17,335 nt of DNA. It comes from Bacillota bacterium. GTDB lineage: Bacteria > Bacillota > Clostridia > Lachnospirales > Lachnospiraceae. The stretch is taken from assembly GCA_023409835.1 (NCBI GenBank), contig JAEYQV010000056.1, positions 1-17,335 of the forward strand, written 5' to 3'. Under the pieces are notes generated by a model. That model was not told the DNA's origin. It saw nothing but the letters and a program-made list of their open reading frames with translations, and searched no databases. This document shows positions 1-7,228 of this stretch, in pieces. Within the stretch, counting starts at the first letter, position 1, and every line of letters begins with the position of its first letter. A program made the position numbers and the translations under genes.

Positions 1-1130
1 TCATACATCTGTGCTGCATTCTTATCATCATAGAAGAATTCCAATACCTTCTGCACCTTCTCCGGGTGATTTAAAGCCTTCTTACCTACGCAGAGAAGAT
101 TGGTCGGGTTACCGAAGGCCTTGTATTTCGGAGCTGTTCCGTCAAAGGTAGGAATATCGATTACATCCCAATCGATCTGTGCAGGGAACTGGGTGTTATA
201 AACTGCTACGTCGAAGCTTGCTGCACCCATCATAGCGATGGTTCCTGCTGAGAATTGAGCTCTGAGCATATCCGCATCCATTGTCTCAAAGCCGGGGATA
301 ATACTGCCTTCTGCTACCATCTGGTCAATGGTACTGATCAGAGGATTGTATGCTGAGTAATTAAACTGCTGTGTACCATAGTCAAAGCCATAATGACCGA
401 TATTCTGTCCGGCACCCATGGTATAGAAGGAGGTAATGGTCCAGAGTGCACTCGGTGCGATTCCCAGGCCGTAGGCTTTACCACCGGAAGCATCTGTGAT
501 CTTCTTGGCTACTGCTCTTACCTCATCCCAGGTCTTCGGATAATCTGCCTCAGTCAGACCACTGGCTGCGAATAAATCCTTGTTTACTACGAAGCCATAG
601 GTAGTAAGGTTGTAAGGTAAGGTATAGGTCTTTCCGTTAAATACATGAGCCTGGTTCGCTATGATGCTTTTGTATTTACCTAAGAAGGCTTCACTTCCCG
701 GAAGGTCCTCAATCGGTACTAAGTAATCGGAATCAACAAATTCCTGCATCCATTTGGAGTCGGATCTGAATAAGTCAGGAGCTTCACCGGCCTGGGCTGC
801 GATCTTGATGGTATCGGTGAAATTACTGCCGTATACGGTGTATTCAATCTTGATACCCAATTCTTTTCCCACGGTATTGTTAAACTCTTCGATCTGCTTA
901 TCTCTCAATTCCTTCTCATGAGCATTGTCGGACCAGACAGTGATGGTTTCCATCGTTACAGGTTCTGCTTCCTTGTTATCACCGGATGCTTTGTCCGTTC
1001 CGGTGGTCTCCGGACTCTTGGTCGGAGCAGGTGCATCTTTTTTGTCATCAGCTTTACTGCAGGCCGCCATCGAGGTACCGATTAAAGCTACTGATAAAAG
1101 TAATGCCATAAGTTTCTTGCTTTTCTTCAT
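1..1130 (-). CDS. ABC transporter family 1 (sugar-type) solute-binding lipoprotein, partial at left edge
   Basis: About 376 residues are visible and the C-terminus lies outside the window. The N-terminus is a lipoprotein signal: a KKSKK n-region, a hydrophobic stretch, then a lipobox ending MAAC with the lipidated Cys at residue 24. An acidic, Lys/Pro/Thr-rich linker follows. The mature part begins ITVWSDNAHEKELRD and later shows AGEAPDLFRSDSKWM, a pattern of the SBP_bac_1 / CUT1 sugar-binding family, which captures extracellular ligand for an importer. No permease or ATPase for it lies in the window; they may be beyond the left edge. I chose the ATG at 1130 because GGAGG at about 1138-1142 sits 8 nt before it. 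An in-frame ATG at 1136 is too close to that site. The ligand is unknown; sugar is the family default. Confidence 0.88.
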   Translation of the reverse strand, partial: MKKSKKLMALLLSVALIGTSMAACSKADDKKDAPAPTKSPETTGTDKASGDNKEAEPVTMETITVWSDNAHEKELRDKQIEEFNNTVGKELGIKIEYTVYGSNFTDTIKIAAQAGEAPDLFRSDSKWMQEFVDSDYLVPIEDLPGSEAFLGKYKSIIANQAHVFNGKTYTLPYNLTTYGFVVNKDLFAASGLTEADYPKTWDEVRAVAKKITDASGGKAYGLGIAPSALWTITSFYTMGAGQNIGHYGFDYGTQQFNYSAYNPLISTIDQMVAEGSIIPGFETMDADMLRAQFSAGTIAMMGAASFDVAVYNTQFPAQIDWDVIDIPTFDGTAPKYKAFGNPTNLLCVGKKALNHPEKVQKVLEFFYDDKNAAQMY

Positions 1131-1162
1131 TCTCATACCCTCCATAAGTTAGTTTGGTTAGT

Positions 1163-1208
1163 TAATTGCGAAACGATAAGAGTTACTTGTTAATAAGTTT
1201 CGCAATTA
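1163..1208 (-). promoter_or_regulatory. 12-bp perfect inverted repeat upstream of the sugar-binding lipoprotein gene
   Basis: TAATTGCGAAAC (1163-1174) is perfectly complementary to GTTTCGCAATTA (1197-1208), with 22 nt between. The element lies 33 nt upstream of the chosen start. It could be an operator pair with half-sites about 34 bp apart, or an mRNA hairpin in the leader. The loop contains GATAAGAGTTAC (1175-1186), whose reverse complement recurs at the livK promoter. Confidence 0.55.
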
Positions 1209-1259
1209 TCTACTTTAATGAATATTAGCTGTTCAATAGATCGCTCTACTGATAAGCTA

Positions 1260-1265
1260 ATTATA
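1260..1265 (-). promoter_or_regulatory. Candidate -10 box for the sugar-binding lipoprotein gene
   Basis: The minus strand reads TATAAT at 1265-1260. The hexamer 17 bp upstream (TATCCG) is a poor -35, so if this promoter is real it probably needs an activator, as is common for CUT1 sugar operons. The start point would be near 1253, giving a leader of about 120 nt that contains the 1163-1208 inverted repeat. Confidence 0.35.
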
Positions 1266-1712
1266 GTGTCCTTTCCACTTTTCGGATAGGTTGAACTTCT
1301 CTCCCACTTGCACAAGTAAATCGATGTACCCTCTGAAAAAAACGTCTATATTTTATACACCACCGCGCAAATTTGTGGCATTTTTTATATTAATTCGTTC
1401 AATTACAATGTTTTATTGTGCATATTTACTTTATCAAAACTCTTGGGGTTGAGATATATTCCACCCTTGCTGCTTACTTATCACAGAATGTTACAAGCTT
1501 TTACTCTGCAATTACTCCTGATCAAGACGAAAATACTCCCCTATGAGCCCTAGAAGAAAAATACCAGTAATTATATAATGAACCTCTTCGCGACATATTT
1601 TATAATATATTAGGATTTGCAGATATATTCAGGAAGATTTCTCCTGCTGCTTGTATCCATGTAACCCGTACATAGAAAACTGTTCTTCAATGAACTAAGG
1701 AGGTAAAACCTG

Positions 1713-2681
1713 ATGAAAAGATTACGATTTATATTTTCATTCGTACTTATCTTAAGCATTGCTTCATTTACGGCAATTCTTTATGCGCAAGATAACAATA
1801 AGGCTCAGGCTGCCGGTAATATCTATATCAACGACACAGCAATTACTTTGGAGGTCGACCATTATAAGACAATCCGGGTTCACGGAACCAACAGCAGAGT
1901 CTACTGGTCTTCCAGTAACAGCCGTGTAGCTTCTGTAACCAGCAGTGGTAAAGTATTTGCCAAAGCACCGGGAACCGCAACCATTACTGCTTCTGTCGCC
2001 GGAAAGAAAATCAAATGTAAGGTGAATGTAATCTATATTAATAAGAAGACCTTAACTCTACCCTCCGGTAAAGATTATTCTCTAAAGATTACCAATGCAA
2101 AAAGCACACCGATCTGGTCAAGCAGTGATTCCAAGGTAGCAACAGTATCAAACAAAGGTAAAGTAACCGCTGTAGCAGCCGGTAAAGCCACCATTACTGC
2201 TTTCGTGGATGGTAAGGAGGTAATCAGCAAAATTACCGTAATTGACATCAGTGATAAGTCCGTTGTTATGGAGGTGGGCGGCTGGTCCGGTGCAGTCAAG
2301 ACATTGAAGGTTAGCGGTACGGACAGCAAGATTACCTGGTCCTCCAGTGATCCTTCAGTCGCCACTGTATCCACAAAAGGCAGAATAACAGCACACTCCT
2401 ACGGCTCTGCAACGATTACCGCATCCGTTGACGGTGTTAAATTGACCTATAAGGTAAAGGTTGTTCAGATGAGCAATAGTACCGTGACTCTGAAGAAAGG
2501 GGAAACCTATCAGCTTGAGATTTATGGAACCACAAGTAATATCGAATGGGCTTCCTATAAGAGATCCGTTGCAGTCGTATCCGATGATGGTATCGTGACA
2601 GCAAAGAAAGCCGGTAAGGCAACCATCGTAGGACTTGTCGACGGCAGGACTGTAAGATCAAAGATTACAGTTATTGAATAA
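1713..2681 (+). CDS. Secreted protein of four BIG2 (bacterial Ig-like) repeats
   Basis: 322 residues. A Sec signal peptide spans about residues 1-33 (KRLR n-region, hydrophobic core, AQA-like end). The rest is four BIG2 repeats of about 70 residues each, near residues 35-107, 108-177, 178-251 and 252-322. Each repeat has the family pattern of a Trp-Ser-Ser-Ser core (VYWSSSNSRVASV, PIWSSSDSKVATV, ITWSSSDPSVATV; degenerate IEWASYKRSVAVV in repeat 4), then G-V/I-T-A and G-TATITA, ending in a K-I-T-V strand. BIG2 domains are cell-surface or adhesive modules. There is no enzyme domain, LPXTG, SLH or C-terminal membrane anchor, so it may be released or wall-associated. AAGGAGG at 1697-1703 lies 9 nt before the start, and a terminator follows at 2704. 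It appears to be a single-gene unit. Its binding partner is unknown. Confidence 0.9.
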   Translation: MKRLRFIFSFVLILSIASFTAILYAQDNNKAQAAGNIYINDTAITLEVDHYKTIRVHGTNSRVYWSSSNSRVASVTSSGKVFAKAPGTATITASVAGKKIKCKVNVIYINKKTLTLPSGKDYSLKITNAKSTPIWSSSDSKVATVSNKGKVTAVAAGKATITAFVDGKEVISKITVIDISDKSVVMEVGGWSGAVKTLKVSGTDSKITWSSSDPSVATVSTKGRITAHSYGSATITASVDGVKLTYKVKVVQMSNSTVTLKKGETYQLEIYGTTSNIEWASYKRSVAVVSDDGIVTAKKAGKATIVGLVDGRTVRSKITVIE

Positions 2682-2703
2682 TCCTTATAAAGATTAATAT
2701 TTG

Positions 2704-2752
2704 AGAGACCTATCCATGAGTTTTCCGGTAAGCTTATGATAGGTCTCTTTAT
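2704..2752 (+). terminator. Rho-independent terminator of the BIG2 gene
   Basis: AGAGACCTATC (2704-2714) pairs perfectly with GATAGGTCTCT (2738-2748), leaving a 23-nt loop, followed by TTATT. It begins 22 nt after the BIG2 stop codon. Confidence 0.75.
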
Positions 2753-2786
2753 TAGTGGTCGGTTGCCACAGACAGACATTCCGCTT
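2752..2786 (+). repeat. Dispersed intergenic element, copy A
   Basis: The copy opens TTAGTGGTCGGTTGCC and continues ACAGACAGACATTCCGCTT. From 2761 it matches 10966-10991 at 21 of 26 positions. Its first 16 bases match copy D (minus strand, 7963-7948) at 13 of 16, all differences being C/T. It begins right after the BIG2 terminator and lies upstream of the livK promoter. Confidence 0.5.
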
Positions 2787-2827
2787 CATGACAAGTGAAA
2801 CAATTACTCGTTTCCGTAACTCTTATC

Positions 2828-2856
2828 TTGCTTTCATTACGTTAAAGTGATATACT
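2828..2856 (+). promoter_or_regulatory. Sigma-A-type promoter of livK
   Basis: TTGCTT (2828-2833), a 17-bp spacer and TATACT (2851-2856), with TG one base before the -10 box (extended -10). Transcription would start near 2863, about 60 nt before the livK start codon. The 12-mer GTAACTCTTATC (2816-2827) abuts the -35 box. Confidence 0.6.
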
Positions 2857-2866
2857 GACTACTAGG

Positions 2867-2884
2867 TAAAGACAAGTGTCTTTA
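2867..2884 (+). promoter_or_regulatory. 18-bp palindrome at the livK transcription start (candidate operator)
   Basis: TAAAGACA-AG-TGTCTTTA has 8-bp perfect arms around a 2-bp centre. It starts a few bases downstream of the predicted start site and overlaps a second TATAAT at 2883-2888. That is a typical place for a repressor to bind. The octamer GACAAGTG inside it also occurs at 2790-2797. Confidence 0.5.
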
Positions 2885-2922
2885 TAATGAAGACTGTTAT
2901 AAAAACTAGAGGAGGATATTTT

Positions 2923-4098
2923 ATGAAACGTAAAATTTTAGCACTGATGCTATGCTTAAGCTTAGTAATGGCTGTATTTTCTGCCTGTGGCAGCAAGGAA
3001 GCAAGTACAAGCGGCGAAAAGGTAATTAAAATTGGTGTTTTTGAGCCGGTGACAGGTGAAAACGGTGGCGGTGGTTTCCAGGAAGTATTGGGAATGCGTT
3101 ATGCCAATAAGGTATATCCTACGGTTGAAATCAACGGAGATACATACAAAATCGAATTAGTAGAGGTTGATAATAAGAGTGATAAGACCGAGGCAGTCAG
3201 TGCCGCTCAGAGCTTAATCAGCTCCGATGTTAAGGTAGTATTAGGCTCCTACGGTTCCGGTGTTTCCATTGCAGCCGGTGAGATTTTTAAAGATGCAAAG
3301 GTTCCCGCAATCGGCGCTTCCTGTACGAATCCTCAGGTTACACTCGGAAATGATTTCTACTTCCGTGTATGCTTCTTAGATCCCTTCCAGGGTACGGTAA
3401 TGGCTAACTATGCCAGCCAGTCCGGAGCTAAGACCGCTGCTGTTATTACACAGCTCGGTGATGACTATTCCTCCGGTCTCGGCAGCTATTTCGTATCGGC
3501 CTTCAAGAAGCTTGCCGGTGACGGTGCTATCGTCAGCGAGGAACAGTTCCAGACGAACCAGACCGACTTTAAAGCGATCTTAACTAATGTTAAGGCTGCT
3601 AATCCTGATGTTATCTTTGCTCCTTCTTCCATCGCTACGGCTCCGCTGATTATTAAGCAGGCTCGTGAGCTTGGAATTACTGCTCAGATTATGGCAGGCG
3701 ATACTTGGGAAAACTCTACGATTATTGAAAATGCCGGTTCCGATGCAGAGGGTATTGTACTCTCCACCTTCTTTGACGAAGGCGATCCCGCAACCGATGA
3801 AGCAGCTTCCTTTATCAAGGGCTTTAAGGATTATCTGAAGGAGAACGGACAGTCCGATATTATCCCTGCAGTATCCGCTCTCGGATATGATGCTTATCTT
3901 TGTGCGCTGCAGGCTATTAAGAGTGCTAAATCCACCGATTCCACAGCAATCCGTGATGCACTTGTGAATGTAAAGATTGACGGTGTTACCGGATCTATCT
4001 CCTTCGATGAGAACGGTGATGCGAAGAAGGATATGGCCTTTATTAAGACCGTTGATGGCGGCGCCTTCAAGTTCTTAAAGACTGTAACAGTAGAATAA
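2923..4098 (+). CDS. livK: Branched-chain amino acid-type ABC transporter solute-binding lipoprotein
   Basis: 391 residues. The signal MKRKILALMLCLSLVMAVFSAC has its lipobox Cys at residue 22, so the protein is anchored outside the membrane to capture ligand for LivHM. The body is a Peripla_BP_6 (Leu/Ile/Val-binding protein-like) fold. It starts IKIGVFEPVTGENGGGG and carries the ligand-pocket signature VLGSYGSGVS then GASCTNPQVT, matching the GATNPELT region of E. coli LIVBP that contacts the amino acid alpha group. A longer reading from the ATG at 2887 has no ribosome site and would spoil the signal peptide; AGAGGAGG at 2908-2915 supports 2923. It is followed by the other four components in order. 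The family is certain. The ligand may be branched-chain or other amino acids, since amide and urea relatives exist. Confidence 0.92.
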   Translation: MKRKILALMLCLSLVMAVFSACGSKEASTSGEKVIKIGVFEPVTGENGGGGFQEVLGMRYANKVYPTVEINGDTYKIELVEVDNKSDKTEAVSAAQSLISSDVKVVLGSYGSGVSIAAGEIFKDAKVPAIGASCTNPQVTLGNDFYFRVCFLDPFQGTVMANYASQSGAKTAAVITQLGDDYSSGLGSYFVSAFKKLAGDGAIVSEEQFQTNQTDFKAILTNVKAANPDVIFAPSSIATAPLIIKQARELGITAQIMAGDTWENSTIIENAGSDAEGIVLSTFFDEGDPATDEAASFIKGFKDYLKENGQSDIIPAVSALGYDAYLCALQAIKSAKSTDSTAIRDALVNVKIDGVTGSISFDENGDAKKDMAFIKTVDGGAFKFLKTVTVE

Positions 4099-4143
4099 TG
4101 TAATTAGTCCAAGGGTGTTGTTGTAGTATAGCATATTTCTATA

Positions 4144-4213
4144 AGAGGCACCCTACGCTTCCCATAACTCTCTGTTTGCTGAACAGATTGTGTGGGAAGC
4201 ATAGGTGTCTCTT
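4144..4213 (+). promoter_or_regulatory. Long intercistronic hairpin between livK and livH
   Basis: The arm from 4144 to 4164 (AGAGGCACCC...CTTCCCA) pairs with 4193-4212 (TGGGAAGCATAGGTGTCTCT) over about 20 positions with few mismatches. A smaller hairpin CTGTT-N5-AACAG (4172-4186) nests in the loop. It starts 46 nt after the livK stop codon and has no U-run, so it looks like an mRNA-stabilising or processing structure, not a simple terminator. Such structures downstream of binding-protein genes are known to keep that message abundant. Confidence 0.6.
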
Positions 4214-4262
4214 GAAATGATTATAGTTTTACAATACTCCTTCGAATAGAATATCAGCAATT

Positions 4263-4299
4263 AAGCTGCTCACCGTAAGCTAGTGGCAGCTTTTATAAT
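4263..4299 (+). terminator. Terminator-like hairpin upstream of livH (possible partial terminator)
   Basis: AAGCTGC (4263-4269), a bulged T, CAC, a 9-nt loop, GTG (4283-4285) and GCAGCTT (4286-4292) form a stem followed by TTATAAT. It is weak to moderate as a terminator. Readthrough would let some transcripts reach livHMGF. The TATAAT at 4294-4299 could instead be a -10 box, but no good -35 is seen. Confidence 0.45.
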
Positions 4300-4359
4300 G
4301 AAAGCACAATATTATCGCTTCATTTCCTTCCCTGGAGATGAAAGTGTGGAGGACATCTC

Positions 4360-5241
4360 ATGAGTTTATCAACCTTTTTCCAACATTCCCTAACCGGAAT
4401 ATCCCTGGGTGGAGCCTATGCATTAATTGCAATCGGATATACCATGGTTTACGGTATTCTCCGTCTGATTAATTTTGCACATGGTGACATCTTTATGATG
4501 GCCGGATATTTTATGATCTTTTCCATGGTAAGCTTACCATGGCAGATCGCAATTCCTCTGGTATGCATCCTGACGGTTATTCTCGCTGTAGTAATTGAAC
4601 GTGTTGCCTATAAGCCGCTCCGTTCTGCTCCCCGTATGTCTATTATGATCTCTGCGATCGGTGTTTCCTATCTGCTTCAGAATTTGGCAACCTATCTGTT
4701 TACTGCCCTGCCCCGTGCATATCCGGAGATCCCTTTCCTAAAGAAAATATTCCAGATCGGATCCGTATCCGCTTCTCTGGTTACCTTTATCACACCGGTA
4801 TTGACCATTCTGCTGGTGATTGGACTTATGTTTCTGATTAACCATACGAAGACCGGTATGGCCATGCGAGCAGTCTCAAAGGATTTTGAGACAGCCCAGC
4901 TGATGGGTGTTCGCCTGAATAATACGATCAGTAAGACCTTTATTATCGGCAGCTTCCTGGCAGCGATCGGTTCCATCCTGTATTTTACGGACCGTATGTC
5001 CGTTACTCCTTTTTCCGGCACCCTGCCCGGATTAAAATGCTTTGTAGCTGCGGTTCTCGGCGGTATCGGAAGTATTCCCGGCGCCGTAGTCGGCGGCTTT
5101 GTCATCGGTATCTGCGAAACCTTCCTGGTTGCCTTCGGATACTCCACCTTCAGTGATGCATTTACATTTATTCTGTTGATTATTATCCTGCTGTTCCGCC
5201 CGACGGGTCTGTTTGGCGAGAAGAACATTGATAAGGTATAG
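4360..5241 (+). CDS. livH: Branched-chain amino acid ABC transporter permease LivH
   Basis: 293 residues, mostly hydrophobic, with about eight membrane segments. The LivH hallmarks are present: GGAYALIAIGYTMVYG near the N-terminus followed by INFAHGDIFMMAGYF, an ATPase-docking loop around FETAQLMGVRLNN (about residues 176-190), and GGIGSIPGAVVGGFVIG near the C-terminus. It forms the channel with LivM. GGAGG at 4348-4352 lies 7 nt before the start. It is the first gene of a tight four-gene block, 12 nt ahead of livM and 261 nt after livK. Length and motifs are normal for the family. Confidence 0.93.
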   Translation: MSLSTFFQHSLTGISLGGAYALIAIGYTMVYGILRLINFAHGDIFMMAGYFMIFSMVSLPWQIAIPLVCILTVILAVVIERVAYKPLRSAPRMSIMISAIGVSYLLQNLATYLFTALPRAYPEIPFLKKIFQIGSVSASLVTFITPVLTILLVIGLMFLINHTKTGMAMRAVSKDFETAQLMGVRLNNTISKTFIIGSFLAAIGSILYFTDRMSVTPFSGTLPGLKCFVAAVLGGIGSIPGAVVGGFVIGICETFLVAFGYSTFSDAFTFILLIIILLFRPTGLFGEKNIDKV

Positions 5242-5253
5242 GAGGAGGTTAAA

Positions 5254-6387
5254 ATGAAGAAATCTACGAAAATAATCTGTTCTTCCATTCTGGCCATACT
5301 CATAATTGCCTTATTGTTCTTCCTGAATGCGAACAAGAACCAATATGGAATGGCTTATACGGTATTACAAAAGGGTATTATCCTGGCTGTGGTTGCCGTA
5401 TCCATGAATCTGGTCACCGGCTTCACCGGTCTCTTCTCCCTGGGGCAGGCAGGCTTCATGGCAATCGGTGCTTATGTAACTGCTATATTCCTGATCCCTG
5501 CGGATAGTATTGAGGGAGTCTATTATATCAGCGGTGTTAATTCTGGCATCCTGCATTTTAAACAATGGCTGGAATCCGGTCCCGCCTGGACCCATAGTCT
5601 GATTCCCTATGTGGCATTGATATTCGGCGGACTGCTTGCCGCTCTATTTGCAGGGCTGATCGGTATTCCCGTGCTCCGCTTAAAGAGTGACTATCTGGCT
5701 ATCGCAACTCTCGGTTTCTCAGAGATTATGCGTGCTGTCATCTCCAGTCCTCAGCTGGATACCATAACAAACGGTTCCTACGGTCTTAAGAGCATCAAGG
5801 GCTTTACTTCCCTGTTCCAGACCTTTGCTATTGCTGCTGTCTGCATTGCCTTTATGGTTTTATTGGTCCGCAGTACCTACGGCAGAGCCTTTAAGGCAAT
5901 CCGCGAGGATGAGACCGCTGCCGAGGCTATGGGCATTAACCTGTTTCGTCATAAGCAGCTCTCCTTCATCATCGGCTCCTTCTTCTCCGCTGTTGCAGGC
6001 GGAATGCTGGCGATGTTCATGCGTTCCATTGATTCCAAGACCTTCAGCATATCCTTAACCTATGACATCCTGTTGATCGTCGTCATCGGCGGTATCGGCA
6101 GCGTTACGGGCAGCGTGATCTCCGCGCTCTTAGTCACTGCCAGTAAGGAATGGTGGCTTCGTTTCTTCGACGCACCGTTATACATCGGAAGCTTCAAGGT
6201 TCCGTTATTTAGAACCGGTTTCCGTATGGTTGTCTTCTCCGTAATCCTGTTACTGGTCGTACTGTTCTATCAGAGAGGTATCATGGGCAAAAATGAATTC
6301 TCCTGGGACCGGCTGGCGAATCGATGGAAAAAATTAAGTAAGAAAGTGCTACACTCCTCGAAAAAGGGAGGTGCTAATAATGTCTAA
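5254..6387 (+). CDS. livM: Branched-chain amino acid ABC transporter permease LivM
   Basis: 377 residues. It shows the LivM signature SMNLVTGFTGLFSLGQAGFMAIGAYV (given here in two parts: SMNLVTGFTG and LFSLGQAGFMAIGAYV), then IGIPVLRLKSDYLAIATLGFSEI, an ATPase-docking loop IREDETAAEAMGIN (near residue 215), and GGIGSVTGSVISALL. A hydrophilic, Lys-rich tail of about 40 residues follows the last membrane segment and should be cytoplasmic. GGAGGAGG at 5241-5248 starts on the last base of the livH stop codon, so the two genes are closely linked. The final 8 nt overlap the livG start. It pairs with LivH as the membrane channel. Confidence 0.92.
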   Translation: MKKSTKIICSSILAILIIALLFFLNANKNQYGMAYTVLQKGIILAVVAVSMNLVTGFTGLFSLGQAGFMAIGAYVTAIFLIPADSIEGVYYISGVNSGILHFKQWLESGPAWTHSLIPYVALIFGGLLAALFAGLIGIPVLRLKSDYLAIATLGFSEIMRAVISSPQLDTITNGSYGLKSIKGFTSLFQTFAIAAVCIAFMVLLVRSTYGRAFKAIREDETAAEAMGINLFRHKQLSFIIGSFFSAVAGGMLAMFMRSIDSKTFSISLTYDILLIVVIGGIGSVTGSVISALLVTASKEWWLRFFDAPLYIGSFKVPLFRTGFRMVVFSVILLLVVLFYQRGIMGKNEFSWDRLANRWKKLSKKVLHSSKKGGANNV

Positions 6388-7228
6388 TAATATACTTCGG
6401 GTTGAAAATGCCACCATGCAGTTCGGTGGTGTCATAGCAGTGGATAATCTCTCCCTAGAGGTGAATGAACATGAGATTGTATCTCTAATCGGTCCGAACG
6501 GTGCCGGTAAGACCACAGCCTTCAATGTCATTACCGGGGTTTATCAGCCTACAAATGGTGCTGTATATTTCAAGGATAAGATGATAACCTGCAATTATCC
6601 TAAGGGTAACATGAAGAAGCTTTATGCAGGCCAGAATAACGGGAAGTATACGACCACAATCAAGAAAACTCCGGATCAGATTACGAAGCTCGGAATGGCA
6701 CGAACCTTTCAGAATATCCGTTTATTCAAGGAGCTGACTGCCTTTGATAATGTATTGATTGCCAAGCACATGCGTGCGAAGGCTAACTTTCTCTCTGCTA
6801 CTCTCGGACTTAATCATGCGGAGGAGAAGAAAATGCGGGAAGAGACCCTGGAGCTGCTTGATATCCTTGGTCTGACGGGAGTAAAGGACGAGATTGCGAA
6901 TTCCCTCCCCTACGGTCAGCAACGGCACTTAGAGATTGCCCGTGCCCTGGCTACCAAGCCGGAGCTTCTGCTTTTGGATGAACCGGCTGCCGGTATGAAT
7001 CCGCAGGAAACCGATGAATTGACCGCGTTTATTTATGATATCCGAAAGAAATTCAACTTAACTATATTTTTAATCGAGCATCACATGGATCTGGTTATGG
7101 ACATCTCCGACCGTATCTATGTACTTGACTTTGGTAAGCTGATTGCTTCCGGCAATCCGGAAGAGATTCAGAATAACCAGCGGGTAATTGAAGCTTATTT
7201 GGGGGTACCGGATGATGGAGAAGAATAA
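6380..7228 (+). CDS. livG: Branched-chain amino acid ABC transporter ATPase LivG
   Basis: 282 residues. The nucleotide-binding motifs are complete: Walker A GPNGAGKT (about 38-45), Q-loop in ARTFQNIRLF (Gln 111), signature NSLPYGQQR (the LivG-type variant of LSGGQ), Walker B LLLLDEPAAG (196-205) and switch His in IEHHMDL (about 235). It powers import through LivHM together with LivF. I chose the ATG at 6380 over GTG 6371: GGGAGG at 6366-6371 gives 8-nt spacing. The start lies inside the end of livM (8-nt overlap), which implies translational coupling. Unusual is an insert of roughly 20 residues (about 70-98, rich in Asn, Lys, Thr and Gly) before the Q-loop compared with E. coli LivG as I recall it. 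Confidence 0.93.
   Translation: MSNNILRVENATMQFGGVIAVDNLSLEVNEHEIVSLIGPNGAGKTTAFNVITGVYQPTNGAVYFKDKMITCNYPKGNMKKLYAGQNNGKYTTTIKKTPDQITKLGMARTFQNIRLFKELTAFDNVLIAKHMRAKANFLSATLGLNHAEEKKMREETLELLDILGLTGVKDEIANSLPYGQQRHLEIARALATKPELLLLDEPAAGMNPQETDELTAFIYDIRKKFNLTIFLIEHHMDLVMDISDRIYVLDFGKLIASGNPEEIQNNQRVIEAYLGVPDDGEE

Larger units (their letters stand above)
1131..1712. other. 582-bp divergent intergenic region
   Basis: This gap separates the minus-strand lipoprotein gene from the plus-strand BIG2 gene. It holds the promoter elements and inverted repeats listed separately, plus a 12-bp palindrome ACTTGCACAAGT at 1306-1317 and ACAAT-N5-ATTGT at 1405-1419. TATAAT boxes at 1574-1579 and 1601-1606 could serve the BIG2 gene, but neither has a convincing -35 box at 16-18 bp. 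I see no convincing gene. Confidence 0.6.

Noticed and set aside
1324..1452. 42-codon plus-strand frame in the first intergenic gap
   Set aside because: No ribosome binding site and no recognisable composition; the region is promoter-like and AT-rich.
2887..2922. Upstream extension of livK
   Set aside because: The ATG at 2887 lies in a predicted -10 box and has no ribosome site; 2923 gives a proper lipoprotein signal and AGAGGAGG spacing.
4692..5336. 214-codon minus-strand frame across livH and the start of livM
   Set aside because: It is antisense to clear permease genes, with composition typical of a shadow frame.
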